Source: Anaerobaca lacustris (GTDB lineage Bacteria; Planctomycetota; Phycisphaerae; Sedimentisphaerales; Anaerobacaceae). Taken from it: a DNA stretch of 64,000 nt. Positions within the stretch are counted from its first letter, which is position 1. Every line of letters starts with the position of its first letter. The position numbers and the translations under genes are program-made. Shown here one piece after another: positions 42,112-50,987 of the stretch. Under the pieces are notes generated by a model. The model saw only the letters and a program-made list of their open reading frames with translations, ran no database searches and had not been told where the DNA came from. The stretch spans positions 1-64,000 of the forward strand of contig NZ_JASCXX010000025.1 in the NCBI RefSeq assembly GCF_030012215.1, in the 5' to 3' direction.

Positions 42112-42519
42112 ATGGCCCAAAAGAGTCAATGCGACAAGTGTACGGGATTGTGTTGTCGGTATTTCGCACTGCCGATCGAGACGCCGGAGACCAAGGAGGA
42201 CTTCGACGACGTTCGATGGTACCTGTGCCACAAGGACGTGACGGTGTTCGTCGAGGACGGCGACTGGTACGTGAACATCAAGAACAAGTGCCGCCATCTT
42301 TCGGAGACGGACTACCGCTGTGGGATCTACGAGAAGCGGCCGCACATCTGCCGTAAGTACAAGCACTCGGATTGCGATTTCGTCGATGGCGAATACGACT
42401 ACGAGCTGCACTTCACCAACGACAAGGAGATGGAAGAGTACATCCGGATCAAGTTCGAGAACAACGTGACCGAGAAGCAGCGCGCCGTGAAGCACAAAGG
42501 GAAGACCAGGAAGGCATGA
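42112..42519 (+). CDS. YkgJ-family cysteine-cluster protein
   Basis: 135 residues; AAGGGG seven bases upstream. Cys cluster near the start CDKCTGLCCRYF, then CRHLSETDYRCGIYEKRPHICRKY (pattern shortened), and SDCDF. The C-x2-C-x3-CC ... C ... C-x-IY-x-RP-x-x-C pattern defines the YkgJ/UPF0153 family, thought to chelate zinc or an iron-sulfur cluster. Function is not established. Its stop overlaps the hisS ATG (ATGA), so the two are coupled. Confidence 0.85.
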   Translation: MAQKSQCDKCTGLCCRYFALPIETPETKEDFDDVRWYLCHKDVTVFVEDGDWYVNIKNKCRHLSETDYRCGIYEKRPHICRKYKHSDCDFVDGEYDYELHFTNDKEMEEYIRIKFENNVTEKQRAVKHKGKTRKA

Positions 42520-43811
42520 AGATACCACCGGTCAAAGGAACGCGGGATTTCTATCCGCCCGAGATGGCCCGGCGGAACTGGATCATCGACGGATGGAAGA
42601 GCGTCTCGATTCGCAACGGGTTCGAGGAATACGACGGTCCGATCTTCGAATACCTCAAGATGTACCAGGTCAAGAGCGGCGACGAGATCGTCGAGCAGCT
42701 CTTTTCGCTCCAGGACCGCGGCGGTCGCGATCTGGCGATCCGCCCGGAGATCACCCCGACGCTGGCGCGGATGGTCAATCAACAGATCAACGCGTTGCCC
42801 CGGCCGATCAAGTGGTTCTCCGTGCCCAGACTGTGCCGGGCCGAGCGTCCGCAGAAAGGGCGGCTGCGCGAGTTCTTTCAGTGGAACATCGACATCATCG
42901 GCATCGACAGTCCGGAGGCGGACGCCGAGGTGATCTTCACGTCGCTGGATTACCTGCGCAGGGTCGGCCTGACCGCTGCCGACGTCCGCGCGAAGATCTC
43001 CAGCCGGCGGCTTCTGGCGTCGGTGTTGCGAGGGCTCGGCATCGACGAAGGCGGGCTCGACGCGATGTACGCCCTGCTGGACAAGAAGGCCAAGCTGCCC
43101 GCCGATACGTTCGATGCGCTGCTGGCCGAGCAGGTCCCGGACAAGGGGCAGGCCGCTCGGATATCCGATTTCATGGCGTTGGATTCCATCGATGAAATCC
43201 AACGCGTGGTGGCCCTCGATGACGAGATTCGTGCGGCCATCGAGCAGATGCAGAACGTCTTCGCGACGCTGGAACTGATGGGTGTGGCCGACTACTGCGT
43301 CTTCGATCCGACCATCGTGCGCGGTTTGGCCTACTACACGGGCGTGGTGTTCGAGATCCACGATATCGTGGGCGAATTGCGGGCCATCTGCGGCGGGGGG
43401 CGGTACGACAACCTTCTTCGCGATTTCGGCGGTCCGGCGATCCCCGCCACGGGGATGGGGATGGGCGACTGCGTGTTGGAGATCCTGCTGCATCAGAAGG
43501 GCCTTCTGGACAGTCAGGTGCCGCCCCGACGACTGGAGTTTTTCGTCGCCTGTGCGGACGGCGCCCTGGCCAAAGCGATGTACGCGGTTGCGGCCAGGCT
43601 GCGCGCCTGTGGGCGGTCGGCCAATTTCAGCTACAAGCTGGGCGGGCTCTCGAAGCAACTGAAGGAGGCCTCCGCCCAGAACGCCGGGCGGTGTATTATC
43701 ATCGGCCAGGAGTACCTCGACAAACAGGAGCTGATCGTCAAGGATATGGCCAGCGGCGAGCAAACGCAGATTCATGTGGATCGGTTCCTGTCGGAACTGG
43801 GCACGACATAA
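42516..43811 (+). CDS. hisS: Histidyl-tRNA synthetase
   Basis: 431 residues from ATG 42516, with AGGAAGG upstream. Class II motifs: PVKGTRDFYPPEM, motif 2 RLCRAERPQKGRLREFFQWN, the His-specific IVRGLAYYTGVVFEI, and motif 3 GGGRYDNLLRDFGG with GMGMGDCVLEILL. C-terminal anticodon-binding domain from about 335 (RLEFFVACADGALAK to the end). It charges tRNA-His; its tRNA is encoded 25 kb away in this window. A short insertion (RVGLTAADVRAKI to about 215) belongs to the HisRS insertion region. HisZ, the paralogue lacking motif HisB, is excluded by the GLAYYTG motif. Confidence 0.96.
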   Translation: MKIPPVKGTRDFYPPEMARRNWIIDGWKSVSIRNGFEEYDGPIFEYLKMYQVKSGDEIVEQLFSLQDRGGRDLAIRPEITPTLARMVNQQINALPRPIKWFSVPRLCRAERPQKGRLREFFQWNIDIIGIDSPEADAEVIFTSLDYLRRVGLTAADVRAKISSRRLLASVLRGLGIDEGGLDAMYALLDKKAKLPADTFDALLAEQVPDKGQAARISDFMALDSIDEIQRVVALDDEIRAAIEQMQNVFATLELMGVADYCVFDPTIVRGLAYYTGVVFEIHDIVGELRAICGGGRYDNLLRDFGGPAIPATGMGMGDCVLEILLHQKGLLDSQVPPRRLEFFVACADGALAKAMYAVAARLRACGRSANFSYKLGGLSKQLKEASAQNAGRCIIIGQEYLDKQELIVKDMASGEQTQIHVDRFLSELGTT

Positions 43812-43860
43812 GTTTGGCGGGGCATCGGTCACAGGCCCCGGAGAGTGTGGGGAGATCGCA

Positions 43861-44979
43861 ATGAGCGGGTTTGGTCTGTGTCGATTCATCGTGTCGGTGG
43901 CCTTGCTGTTGAGTGTGGCTGGTCTGCCGGCCGCGGCCCAGCAGGGAGGCGCGGAATTCTGGCCTCAGGTGCATTCGAATCGCAGGGTGACGTTCTACCT
44001 TCGCGCTCCGGCTGCTCAGCATGCGACGCTTGAGGCGAGCTTCCTCTCGGAGCCCGCGCCGATGACGAAGGACGCCGAGGGGCTGTGGTCGGTCACCGCC
44101 GGGCCACTCGATCCGGAAATCTACGAGTACAACTTCAAGGTGGACGGCCTGGCGATCCCCGATCCGATGAATCCGTTCGTCAAGGTCTGGCGGCGCAGCG
44201 CGCGGAGCATGGTCCTGGTTCCCGGCGATCCTCCGATGTTCTATGAGGAGCAGGACGTTCCTCATGGGACCGTGCACGTCCACCGTTATCGTTCGAAGTC
44301 GCTCGATGTCACGCGGGGCCTGTACGTTTATACGCCGCCCGGCTACGAAACGTCTGGGCCACTGAAGTACCCCGTGCTCTATCTGCTGCATGGCAGCGGA
44401 GACACGGAAGACGCCTGGACCGTCGTTGGACGGGCCAACCTGATCGCAGACAACGCCCTGGCCGCCGGGCGGGCCCGGCCGATGATTGTCGTGATGCCGT
44501 ACGGACATACGCCGAGCATCGCGTCCGACCGAGCGCGGCCTCGCAACTGGAAGAGCTTCGAGAGCGACCTGATCGGCGACGTCATTCCCTTCGTGGAGAA
44601 AAACTACCGCGCGCACCGCGGCTCGGAGCATCGGGCGATTGTCGGGTTGTCGATGGGAGGGGGCCAATCGCTGCGGATCGGGCTCGGACGTCCGGAGATG
44701 TTCGGCTGGGTCGGGGCATTCAGCTCGAGCGCACCGTCCGGCGAAGAACTCGACGCGCTGCTGGCCAGGCCGGAGCGGCTCAATGAGACGCTGAGGCTTC
44801 TTTGGATCGGCTGCGGCAGGAAGGATTTCCTGTTCGAGGCCAACCAGAAGTTCCTGGCGGCGCTCGATGCGAAGGCGATCCGGCACACGGCTCATATCAC
44901 GGACGGGGGCCATGAGTGGCCCCTTTGGAGGCACTACCTCAACGAAGTGCTGCCGCTTCTGTTCGACGCGGGCAGGTAG
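43861..44979 (+). CDS. Secreted esterase (CE1/feruloyl-esterase-like) with N-terminal early-set domain
   Basis: 372 residues from ATG 43861 (GGGGAG six bases upstream); an earlier in-frame start is not needed. Signal peptide cut near AAAQQ. Residues 30-125 form a CBM48-like early-set domain (RRVTFYLRAPAAQHATLEA, YEYNFKVDGLAIPDPMNP). The esterase domain follows: GLYVYTPPGYETSG, YPVLYLLHGSGDTEDAW, MIVVMPYGH, and the nucleophile elbow GLSMGGG with Ser, later GGHEWPLWRHYLNEVLP with the His. It probably cleaves acyl or feruloyl esters on polysaccharide outside the cell. It lies 49 bases after hisS but its own promoter is not obvious. Confidence 0.88.
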   Translation: MSGFGLCRFIVSVALLLSVAGLPAAAQQGGAEFWPQVHSNRRVTFYLRAPAAQHATLEASFLSEPAPMTKDAEGLWSVTAGPLDPEIYEYNFKVDGLAIPDPMNPFVKVWRRSARSMVLVPGDPPMFYEEQDVPHGTVHVHRYRSKSLDVTRGLYVYTPPGYETSGPLKYPVLYLLHGSGDTEDAWTVVGRANLIADNALAAGRARPMIVVMPYGHTPSIASDRARPRNWKSFESDLIGDVIPFVEKNYRAHRGSEHRAIVGLSMGGGQSLRIGLGRPEMFGWVGAFSSSAPSGEELDALLARPERLNETLRLLWIGCGRKDFLFEANQKFLAALDAKAIRHTAHITDGGHEWPLWRHYLNEVLPLLFDAGR

Positions 44980-45044
44980 CCGTATCGCCACAGAGCGAAC
45001 CGGCGGCGCCGACAGTCCGGCCTGCGAGAGAAGGGGCCAGTGGA

Positions 45045-45560
45045 ATGCGGGACTCTTCGGCCAATCATTACGAACGCGCGTTCGAAGGCTGGCTGATCGA
45101 CCAGCAGGTGCCGTACGTTCGCGCCGACGAGCACAAGCGGATCGGCACGATGCGCCAGTCCGTCAAGAATTTCGACTTCCTCCTCTACGCCCCTCTCGGA
45201 CGACGCATCATCGTCGAGGTCAAGGGCCGCACGTTCAGAGGGACCACGCTGGCCGGGCTCAAAGGGCTGGAATGCTGGGTCACGCGGGACGACGTCCGGG
45301 GCCTGCGGGCGTGGCAGAAGGCCCTCGGACCCGGCCATGAGGCGGCGTTCGTCTTCGCCTACCGTGCCGCCCGCGTCGATGTGGACTTCGACGGCCGCGA
45401 TGTCCTCCGCCTGGATCGGGACTGCTACGTCTTTCTGGGCATTCGCATCGAGGACTATCAGCGGCACATGAGAGTCCGCAGCCGTCGATGGCAGACGGTG
45501 ACGCTGGCGGCCGACCGGTTCCGCGCCCATGCGATCGACCTGTCGGCGCTGCTGGCGTAG
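45045..45560 (+). CDS. HYExAFE-family protein, possible PD-(D/E)xK nuclease
   Basis: 171 residues from ATG 45045 with AAGGGG upstream. NHYERAFEGWL near residue 7 is the motif that names the HYExAFE family of planctomycetes. FDFLLY followed by RRIIVEVKGR has the D ... E-x-K spacing of PD-(D/E)xK nucleases, with K in VKG, so a DNA-cleaving or DNA-binding role is possible. Function is not known. It follows the esterase gene on the same strand. Confidence 0.75.
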   Translation: MRDSSANHYERAFEGWLIDQQVPYVRADEHKRIGTMRQSVKNFDFLLYAPLGRRIIVEVKGRTFRGTTLAGLKGLECWVTRDDVRGLRAWQKALGPGHEAAFVFAYRAARVDVDFDGRDVLRLDRDCYVFLGIRIEDYQRHMRVRSRRWQTVTLAADRFRAHAIDLSALLA

Positions 45561-45636
45561 CCCTCCACATCGTGTCCCCACCTCTATGGCGCCTCCAAGC
45601 CCCGCTGCGTGCGGGGCGGGTTCTTCGGGCGGCGAC

Positions 45637-45665
45637 TTGACCGAAACGTGCAAAGTGGATATACT
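45637..45665 (+). promoter_or_regulatory. Sigma70-like promoter of the SpeE/MFS/TPR gene
   Basis: TTGACC (45637-45642), 17-base spacer, TATACT (45660-45665). Start near 45672, about 50 nt before the ATG at 45721, which has GGAAGG upstream. Confidence 0.6.
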
Positions 45666-45720
45666 GTGTACCTATCTGTCTGTGTGTTGTGGTTTCGGGT
45701 TCTCCTGGGAAGGTGTGGAC

Positions 45721-48700
45721 ATGAAAGCGACAGCGCAAGGCCGCCCGGTTCGGGCCGTTCACCGAAGATGGATCCTCCCCTTGTTTCTGGTTTCCGGCGC
45801 CACCGGTCTGATCTACGAAGTGACGTGGATGCGGTCCCTCGGCACGGTGTTCGGCAATACGGTCTACGCGGCCAGCACGGTCCTGACGGCCTTCATGCTG
45901 GGCCTGGCGATCGGAAGCTGGCGGATCGGCCGCCGGGCCGACCGCGTGACGCGACCGGTGCGGCTCTACGCCGTCCTGGAACTGGGCATCGGCGCGTACG
46001 GCTTCGCCTTCCCGACCATCCTCGGTCTCGTGGATCGATTTTATCTCTGGTTCTTCCAGACATACGAGCCGGGCGTCTACACGCTGAATCTGGTTCGTTT
46101 CATCGTCTCGGTCCTCATCCTTCTGCTTCCCACCGCCCTGATGGGCGGGACCTTGCCGATCCTGAGCGGGTTCTGGGCGGCTTCGGCGAGCGAGAAGAAA
46201 TCCACGCAGCGGACCGGGCAGGGCGTCGGCTATCTCTACGCGGCCAATACGTTCGGCGCCGTCCTTGGCACCTTCCTGGCCGGCTACTATCTGATCCGCC
46301 TGCTCGGCGTCAACGCCTCGATCTACGCGACCGCAACCACCAACCTCGCGATCGCCTCTGTGGCGTGGCTGATCTCTCTGGGCATCGGGCCGCGAGCGGT
46401 GATCGCCGGTTCCGCCAAACGCAAGCAGAAGGGCCTCGCCTCGCTCAAGGAGCGGATCGCCCGCGCGCAGGAATCGCCCGCCGTATACTCCGAACGCGTC
46501 CGGACGATTGTCCTGGGCGGCGTCCTTGTCGCAGGGTTCTGCGGAATGGCGATGGAGGTGCTGTGGACCCGGGTGCTCGTGTTCGTTCTGGAAACGTCCG
46601 CCTACGCCTTCGCCTGCATGCTGACGTGCTTCATCCTCGGCATCGCCCTGGGGAGTCTGCTGTCGAGTGTCCTGTTGGTGCCCCGTCTGAAGGACCCGAT
46701 CTTCGGGTTCGCCGCGATTGAGTTTGCGCTGGCGCTGTCTCTGCTGGGGTCCATCGGGATGCTCGGCTGGCTCTGGCACGTCGATGCCCTGGTCCTCAAG
46801 CACGTGGTGGACTGGAAGATCTCGTTCGCGGGCGATACCGTGGTCCATTTCATCGACACGCTGCTCGTGATGTTCGTACCGACGGTGCTGATGGGGATGG
46901 TCTTTCCCCTTGCGGTGCGGATCTGCGCACCGGCGTGGGAGACGGTGGGTCGGCGCGTGGGACAGGTGTACGCGGCCGACACGGTGGGCAGCGTCCTGGG
47001 GGCCTCCGCCGCCGGCTTCCTGATGGTGCCGTGGCTCGGCCTGCGCAACAGCTTCCTCGTGGTCGTGGCGGTCCTCTTTGTGCTGGCGACTGTACTGGTC
47101 GCCCTCTCGGACAAACGACGCCTTGCGCTGGCCGCCGGAGGGGCGGTGGTCTCGACGGTGCTGATCGCCGTGTCGGTGCTGGCGATCCCGCACGACGTGT
47201 TCCTGCAAACGATGAACACCTATCACCATCCCAGCGATATCGTGTTCATCCACGACGACGCCACCGGGACGGTGACGGTTCACGATCTGCCGGACGGCGA
47301 CCGGCTGATCGCCGTCGACGGTGTCAACGTCGCGGGCGTGGACCTGATGCTGCGGACGACCCAGAAGCTCCAGGCCTACGCGCCGCTGTTCGTTCACGAG
47401 GACCCGCAGGACGTGGTCCAGATCGGTTACGGCAGCGGCGAGACCTGCGGTATCGGACTGGACTTTGGAATCGCCCGGTATACGATCGTGGACGTCTGTC
47501 CGGGCGTTTTCGAGGCGGGCGCGTTCTTCGAGGAAATCAACCGCCGCTCGTACGCCAATCCCAACCTCCGCAAAATCATCATGGACGGCAAGAATTTCGT
47601 CAAGATGACCGAGGAGAAGTTCGACGTCATCATGAACGATTCGACTTATCCGGGCACCACGGGCAGCTCGGCCCTCTATACGTACGATCACTTCAAAGCC
47701 TGTCGCGAGCGGCTCAAACCCAACGGCGTCGTCTCCTGCTGGCTTCCGCTGGACCTTCGTCCGGAGGACTTCCGGCTCATCCTGCGCAGCTTCCAGGCGG
47801 CGATGCCGCACAGCTCGCTGTGGTTCGTCAACAACTGCGTGAACAAGCACGCCGTGCTCCTGGCGACGCTGGAGCCGATGCAACTGGACTTCCGGCGGAT
47901 CAAGGCCATCGCCGAGCGCCCCGACATCGCCAAAGACCTCGAAGAGATCAACGTGTACTCGGTCTACGACTTCCTGGACTGTCTGATCGTGGGCGAGGAG
48001 GACCTGCGAACGCTCGCCGGGCAGGGGCCTCTGCACACCGACGACAAGCCCTATCTGGAGTTCGGCGCCGCCATCAAGCGGGACGTGGAAGGCTCGTGGC
48101 TGGAGATCATGCGGGCCATCAGCGCGCATTGCACGCCCTTGCTGACCCACGTGACCAACGTCGGCCCGTTGCCGGACGAGCGGGAGGACCCGAGGGTCGT
48201 CCTCCAGCAATACAGTCAGGCGACCACCCACGTGTTGCAGGGTGTCGTGGGCGCCCTGCTCGGCGATCCGGACATCATGAACGAACAGTTCGCCGCCGCC
48301 AAGCGGGTCAATCCCCACGACCGGGACGTGGACAGCATTCTCGAAGAGTTGCGCATGGAGATCCAGGCCCTGGAAGAGGCGGTGGAACGAACGCCGGGGG
48401 TTGCCGAGTTGCGGGGCCGCCTGGCGAAACGCTACATGCTGTCGCAGGACTACGGTCGCGCCGTCGAGCAGTACGAGTATTTCGTCCGCCTGGCGCCCCG
48501 CGACGCGGCGGGCTGGAACAACCTGGGGATCTGTTACCGGCGCGTCAACTCGTTCGACCAGGCGGCTGCCGCCTTCGAGCACGCCCTGCAACGAGACCCC
48601 GGCCTGCTCGGTGCGTACACGAATCTCGCCGAAACCCGCGACGCCCAGGGCGACCTGCCCGGAGCGATGGTGGTTCTGGAACGCATGCTGCCCCTGTTGC

Positions 48701-48888
48701 CTCGTGACGGGCAGGCTCGCACGCACGATGTGCTCGCTCAGTTGAGCTTCCGCCGACAGGACCACGCCCTGGCGGTGCGGCACCTCGACCGCGCGATCGA
48801 ACTGGCCGCCGGCGACCGCGCCATGCAGCAGGTCCTCATCGCCCGACGGCAGAAGATCCAGCAGTTGATCGACGGACAGGCGCGCTGA
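45721..48888 (+). CDS. MFS-like membrane / spermidine-synthase-like / TPR fusion protein
   Basis: 1055 residues from ATG 45721; the frame is open further upstream, but the promoter and GGAAGG set the start. Residues about 15-500 contain many membrane helices in two MFS-like halves (LFLVSGATGLIYEVTWMRSL, LLPTALMGGTLPIL, FCGMAMEVLWTRVLVFVLETSA, AADTVGSVLGASAAGFLM). Then a SpeE-like Rossmann domain: DPQDVVQIGYGSGETCGIGLD, TIVDVCPGVFEAGAFF, FDVIMNDSTYPGTTGSSALYT. Finally TPR repeats: AVEQYEYFVRLAPRDAAGWNNL, AAAAFEHALQRDPGLLGAYTNL, ALAVRHLDRAIELA. Such fused SpeE-like proteins occur in planctomycetes and related bacteria; polyamine synthesis is not shown for them. Role probably in transport or modification of a membrane substrate. 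Confidence 0.85.
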   Translation: MKATAQGRPVRAVHRRWILPLFLVSGATGLIYEVTWMRSLGTVFGNTVYAASTVLTAFMLGLAIGSWRIGRRADRVTRPVRLYAVLELGIGAYGFAFPTILGLVDRFYLWFFQTYEPGVYTLNLVRFIVSVLILLLPTALMGGTLPILSGFWAASASEKKSTQRTGQGVGYLYAANTFGAVLGTFLAGYYLIRLLGVNASIYATATTNLAIASVAWLISLGIGPRAVIAGSAKRKQKGLASLKERIARAQESPAVYSERVRTIVLGGVLVAGFCGMAMEVLWTRVLVFVLETSAYAFACMLTCFILGIALGSLLSSVLLVPRLKDPIFGFAAIEFALALSLLGSIGMLGWLWHVDALVLKHVVDWKISFAGDTVVHFIDTLLVMFVPTVLMGMVFPLAVRICAPAWETVGRRVGQVYAADTVGSVLGASAAGFLMVPWLGLRNSFLVVVAVLFVLATVLVALSDKRRLALAAGGAVVSTVLIAVSVLAIPHDVFLQTMNTYHHPSDIVFIHDDATGTVTVHDLPDGDRLIAVDGVNVAGVDLMLRTTQKLQAYAPLFVHEDPQDVVQIGYGSGETCGIGLDFGIARYTIVDVCPGVFEAGAFFEEINRRSYANPNLRKIIMDGKNFVKMTEEKFDVIMNDSTYPGTTGSSALYTYDHFKACRERLKPNGVVSCWLPLDLRPEDFRLILRSFQAAMPHSSLWFVNNCVNKHAVLLATLEPMQLDFRRIKAIAERPDIAKDLEEINVYSVYDFLDCLIVGEEDLRTLAGQGPLHTDDKPYLEFGAAIKRDVEGSWLEIMRAISAHCTPLLTHVTNVGPLPDEREDPRVVLQQYSQATTHVLQGVVGALLGDPDIMNEQFAAAKRVNPHDRDVDSILEELRMEIQALEEAVERTPGVAELRGRLAKRYMLSQDYGRAVEQYEYFVRLAPRDAAGWNNLGICYRRVNSFDQAAAAFEHALQRDPGLLGAYTNLAETRDAQGDLPGAMVVLERMLPLLPRDGQARTHDVLAQLSFRRQDHALAVRHLDRAIELAAGDRAMQQVLIARRQKIQQLIDGQAR

Positions 48889-48918
48889 CCGCCACCCGCA
48901 TTCGACGACAACGAATAA

Positions 48919-48942
48919 GGGCCGGGTCCGAAGACCCGGCCC
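48919..48942. terminator. Stable hairpin between convergent genes
   Basis: A 10-bp perfect stem (GGGCCGGGTC with GACCCGGCCC) and a CGAA loop (UUCG when read on the minus strand). No T-run on either side beyond CTTATTC on the minus strand. It separates the convergent SpeE/MFS/TPR and LolA-like genes. Confidence 0.55.
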
Positions 48943-48966
48943 ATTGTGAGCTGACGCAACAGCACG

Positions 48967-50283
48967 CTATGGACGAGGCAGCGCCTTTTCGAGTTCCGCC
49001 AGCACCTCGGCGCTGACGGTCTCGACGTGCAGACTGCCGAAGATCACCCGGTATTCCGTCTCGGAAACCTGCCATCGCATCAGGACCTGATCGGCGTCCT
49101 GAGGTGTTACGACGGCACCGTAGTAGGCAGGATGCTTCTGGTCTTGCGAGAGCGACATGTAGAACGAGCCGATCCCCATGACGGGCGCCAGGGTCTTCGT
49201 GAGTTCCTTGATACGCTCATCCATGTCCTCTTTCTCCGGCTGATGACCGTCGGCGACGCTTCGTTTGGCGAGGTCCTTCATCACCGACATGAGGGTCACC
49301 ATATCCAGTTTCTCCGGGTAGCGACCGCCCAACTCGGCAAACAGCCGCAGCCCCTGGATGGCGGTCTGTTCATTCATCGCCGGCATCTGAAGCGGTCCTC
49401 CGCCCAGAGTGGTATAATCATCCGGGATGACCGGCTCGAACTCGGAGGCATCCACGACCACGTCCCACCGGAAATCGTGAATAACGGTGTGCGAGAGTAT
49501 TTCAGCCGTCTGCGCGTCCATCTCAAAAAGGACCGGAAGCTGGGTCTTGACGTCGACCCAAATCTTGACGTCGACCTCGCCCATCATGCCCCCAAGATAG
49601 TTGGGATCGGTCGTCTGAAAGCCTTCGACCTCGACGCCATTGATGGTGGATCGGCCCAGGCCCGTATACTGACAATCGAGAATCTGGCGGACCATGGTCC
49701 TCGGGTCACGGTTCTCTTTCAGTCGCTCTTCGAACGCCGCGTCGTCGAGGTCGATCTGCATGTACTTCTTCTGTCCCGGCATGAGGGTGACCGCCTTCTT
49801 CTGCCGGGGCAGCATGTACGTTTCCTGCAGCATCGGCTCGGCGCCGTCGGGACCGGGGACTCTCGTGTCCATCTCCATCGTCATTTTCATCCCCAGTTCC
49901 TGCGATATCAAGGCCGTGGCTCGTGCCTCATGCTCCACGGGTGTGTCGCCAACGCTCGGGCCCGTCGTCAGGATGCTCATCTGGTACATATATGCGTTGA
50001 CCTGCTGGAGGCGGGTCAGGACGTCGGCTAAGGCGACGCTGGATTGCGTGCCCGTCCACAGGAGCAGGCCCATGACGCTCGCGATGACAACGGCGGCTGC
50101 GATAGCGAGTTTGGCGAATGGACTCTTCATGATCGATCTCCCTTTTACAGTTACAGTCTCTGGTTTCTTTGCGTGTTCCTGCTGGGCCCCGAGCATGTCC
50201 CGAAAGACCCGCTCATCGGCCTGCGGCTGGATACCCAGCCTGGCTTCTCGAAACAACTTCCTTATGTGGTCTGCGGATCGCAT
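48967..50283 (-). CDS. Membrane-anchored LolA/RseB-like protein, probable anti-sigma partner
   Basis: 438 residues; GAGG eight bases upstream, start inside the end of the sigma gene (22-base overlap). A cytoplasmic N-terminus of about 55 residues (MRSADHIRKLFREAR) is followed by one membrane helix (about 58-77) and a large exported part with strands like LolA/RseB lipid-binding domains: LTRLQQVNAYMYQM, MKMTMEMDTRVPGP, GLGRSTINGVEVEGFQTT, VDVKIWVDVKTQLPVLFEMD, HDFRWDVVVDASEFEPVIPDDY. The position right after an ECF sigma gene and the single membrane segment suggest an anti-sigma factor that senses the envelope. No ASD zinc motif is visible in the short N-terminus, so this is inference. Confidence 0.65.
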   Translation of the reverse strand: MRSADHIRKLFREARLGIQPQADERVFRDMLGAQQEHAKKPETVTVKGRSIMKSPFAKLAIAAAVVIASVMGLLLWTGTQSSVALADVLTRLQQVNAYMYQMSILTTGPSVGDTPVEHEARATALISQELGMKMTMEMDTRVPGPDGAEPMLQETYMLPRQKKAVTLMPGQKKYMQIDLDDAAFEERLKENRDPRTMVRQILDCQYTGLGRSTINGVEVEGFQTTDPNYLGGMMGEVDVKIWVDVKTQLPVLFEMDAQTAEILSHTVIHDFRWDVVVDASEFEPVIPDDYTTLGGGPLQMPAMNEQTAIQGLRLFAELGGRYPEKLDMVTLMSVMKDLAKRSVADGHQPEKEDMDERIKELTKTLAPVMGIGSFYMSLSQDQKHPAYYGAVVTPQDADQVLMRWQVSETEYRVIFGSLHVETVSAEVLAELEKALPRP

Positions 50284-50825
50284 CGTTGTACCTCACTCTC
50301 AAGCAGAGACCGCAGTCGTTCCATGGCGTAGCGATATCGGCCCTTGGCGGTGTTCAGCGGCACGCGCTGCACCGCCGCGATCTGGCGAAAGCTCATGTCC
50401 ATCTCCATGCGAAGGCTGACCGCTTCGCGTTGCTCGTAAGGCAACTGCTGCATCGCCTCGGCCAGCAGGGCGAGTTGTTCGCTGAGAATGGCCCACTGCG
50501 CGGGCCCCGGGCCACCCGACGCAGGCAGCGATGCCCCTTCCAGGCTGATCCCCCCATGTCGGCGGTTGTTTCGCCTGTGGTTGCGGACGCGATTGACCAC
50601 GCTCGTCGTCAGATAGCTGCGGAGGCTGCCGGTCAGCCTGATCCGCTCGGCCGAGCCGGCGAACGACACGAAGACGTCGTGCACGATGTCCTCGGCGGCG
50701 TTGCCGTCGCCCAGCAGCACGGTGGCCAGCTTGAGCATCTGGACCTTGTACTTGTCATAGATCCGGCGCAGGGCCTGCGGCGAGCCTCTCTTGAACCGGA
50801 GAATCAACAGTCTTTCCTCGACCAT
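50262..50825 (-). CDS. ECF-type RNA polymerase sigma factor
   Basis: 187 residues from ATG 50825; GTG 50834 is an alternative. Region 2: LRRIYDKYKVQMLKLATVLLG, AEDIVHDVFVSFAG, LRSYLTTSVVNRVRNHRR. Region 4: QLPYEQREAVSLRMEMDMSFRQIAAVQ (shortened) then PLNTAKGRYRYAMERLRSLL, a helix-turn-helix that reads the -35 box. It should direct RNA polymerase to envelope- or stress-response promoters under control of the overlapping LolA-like membrane protein. Target promoters cannot be identified here. Confidence 0.9.
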   Translation of the reverse strand: MVEERLLILRFKRGSPQALRRIYDKYKVQMLKLATVLLGDGNAAEDIVHDVFVSFAGSAERIRLTGSLRSYLTTSVVNRVRNHRRNNRRHGGISLEGASLPASGGPGPAQWAILSEQLALLAEAMQQLPYEQREAVSLRMEMDMSFRQIAAVQRVPLNTAKGRYRYAMERLRSLLESEVQRCDPQTT

Positions 50826-50987
50826 CCTGCGCACCTGACTGAAACGCGATCGCTGTTCGGCCTATTACACACCAACGCACTGTGATTGGGTATGGCGATC
50901 TTCCGGCGAACTGTCCTTTTCTCACAGGCGGTCACTGGAAGATTGGGCGGCGGATGTTACAATCGCCGACTCTGGAGCCCAATAGAG

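Noticed and set aside
45280-48783. 1167-codon minus-strand frame opposite the SpeE/MFS/TPR gene
   Set aside because: Shadow of a real gene with clear domains on the plus strand.
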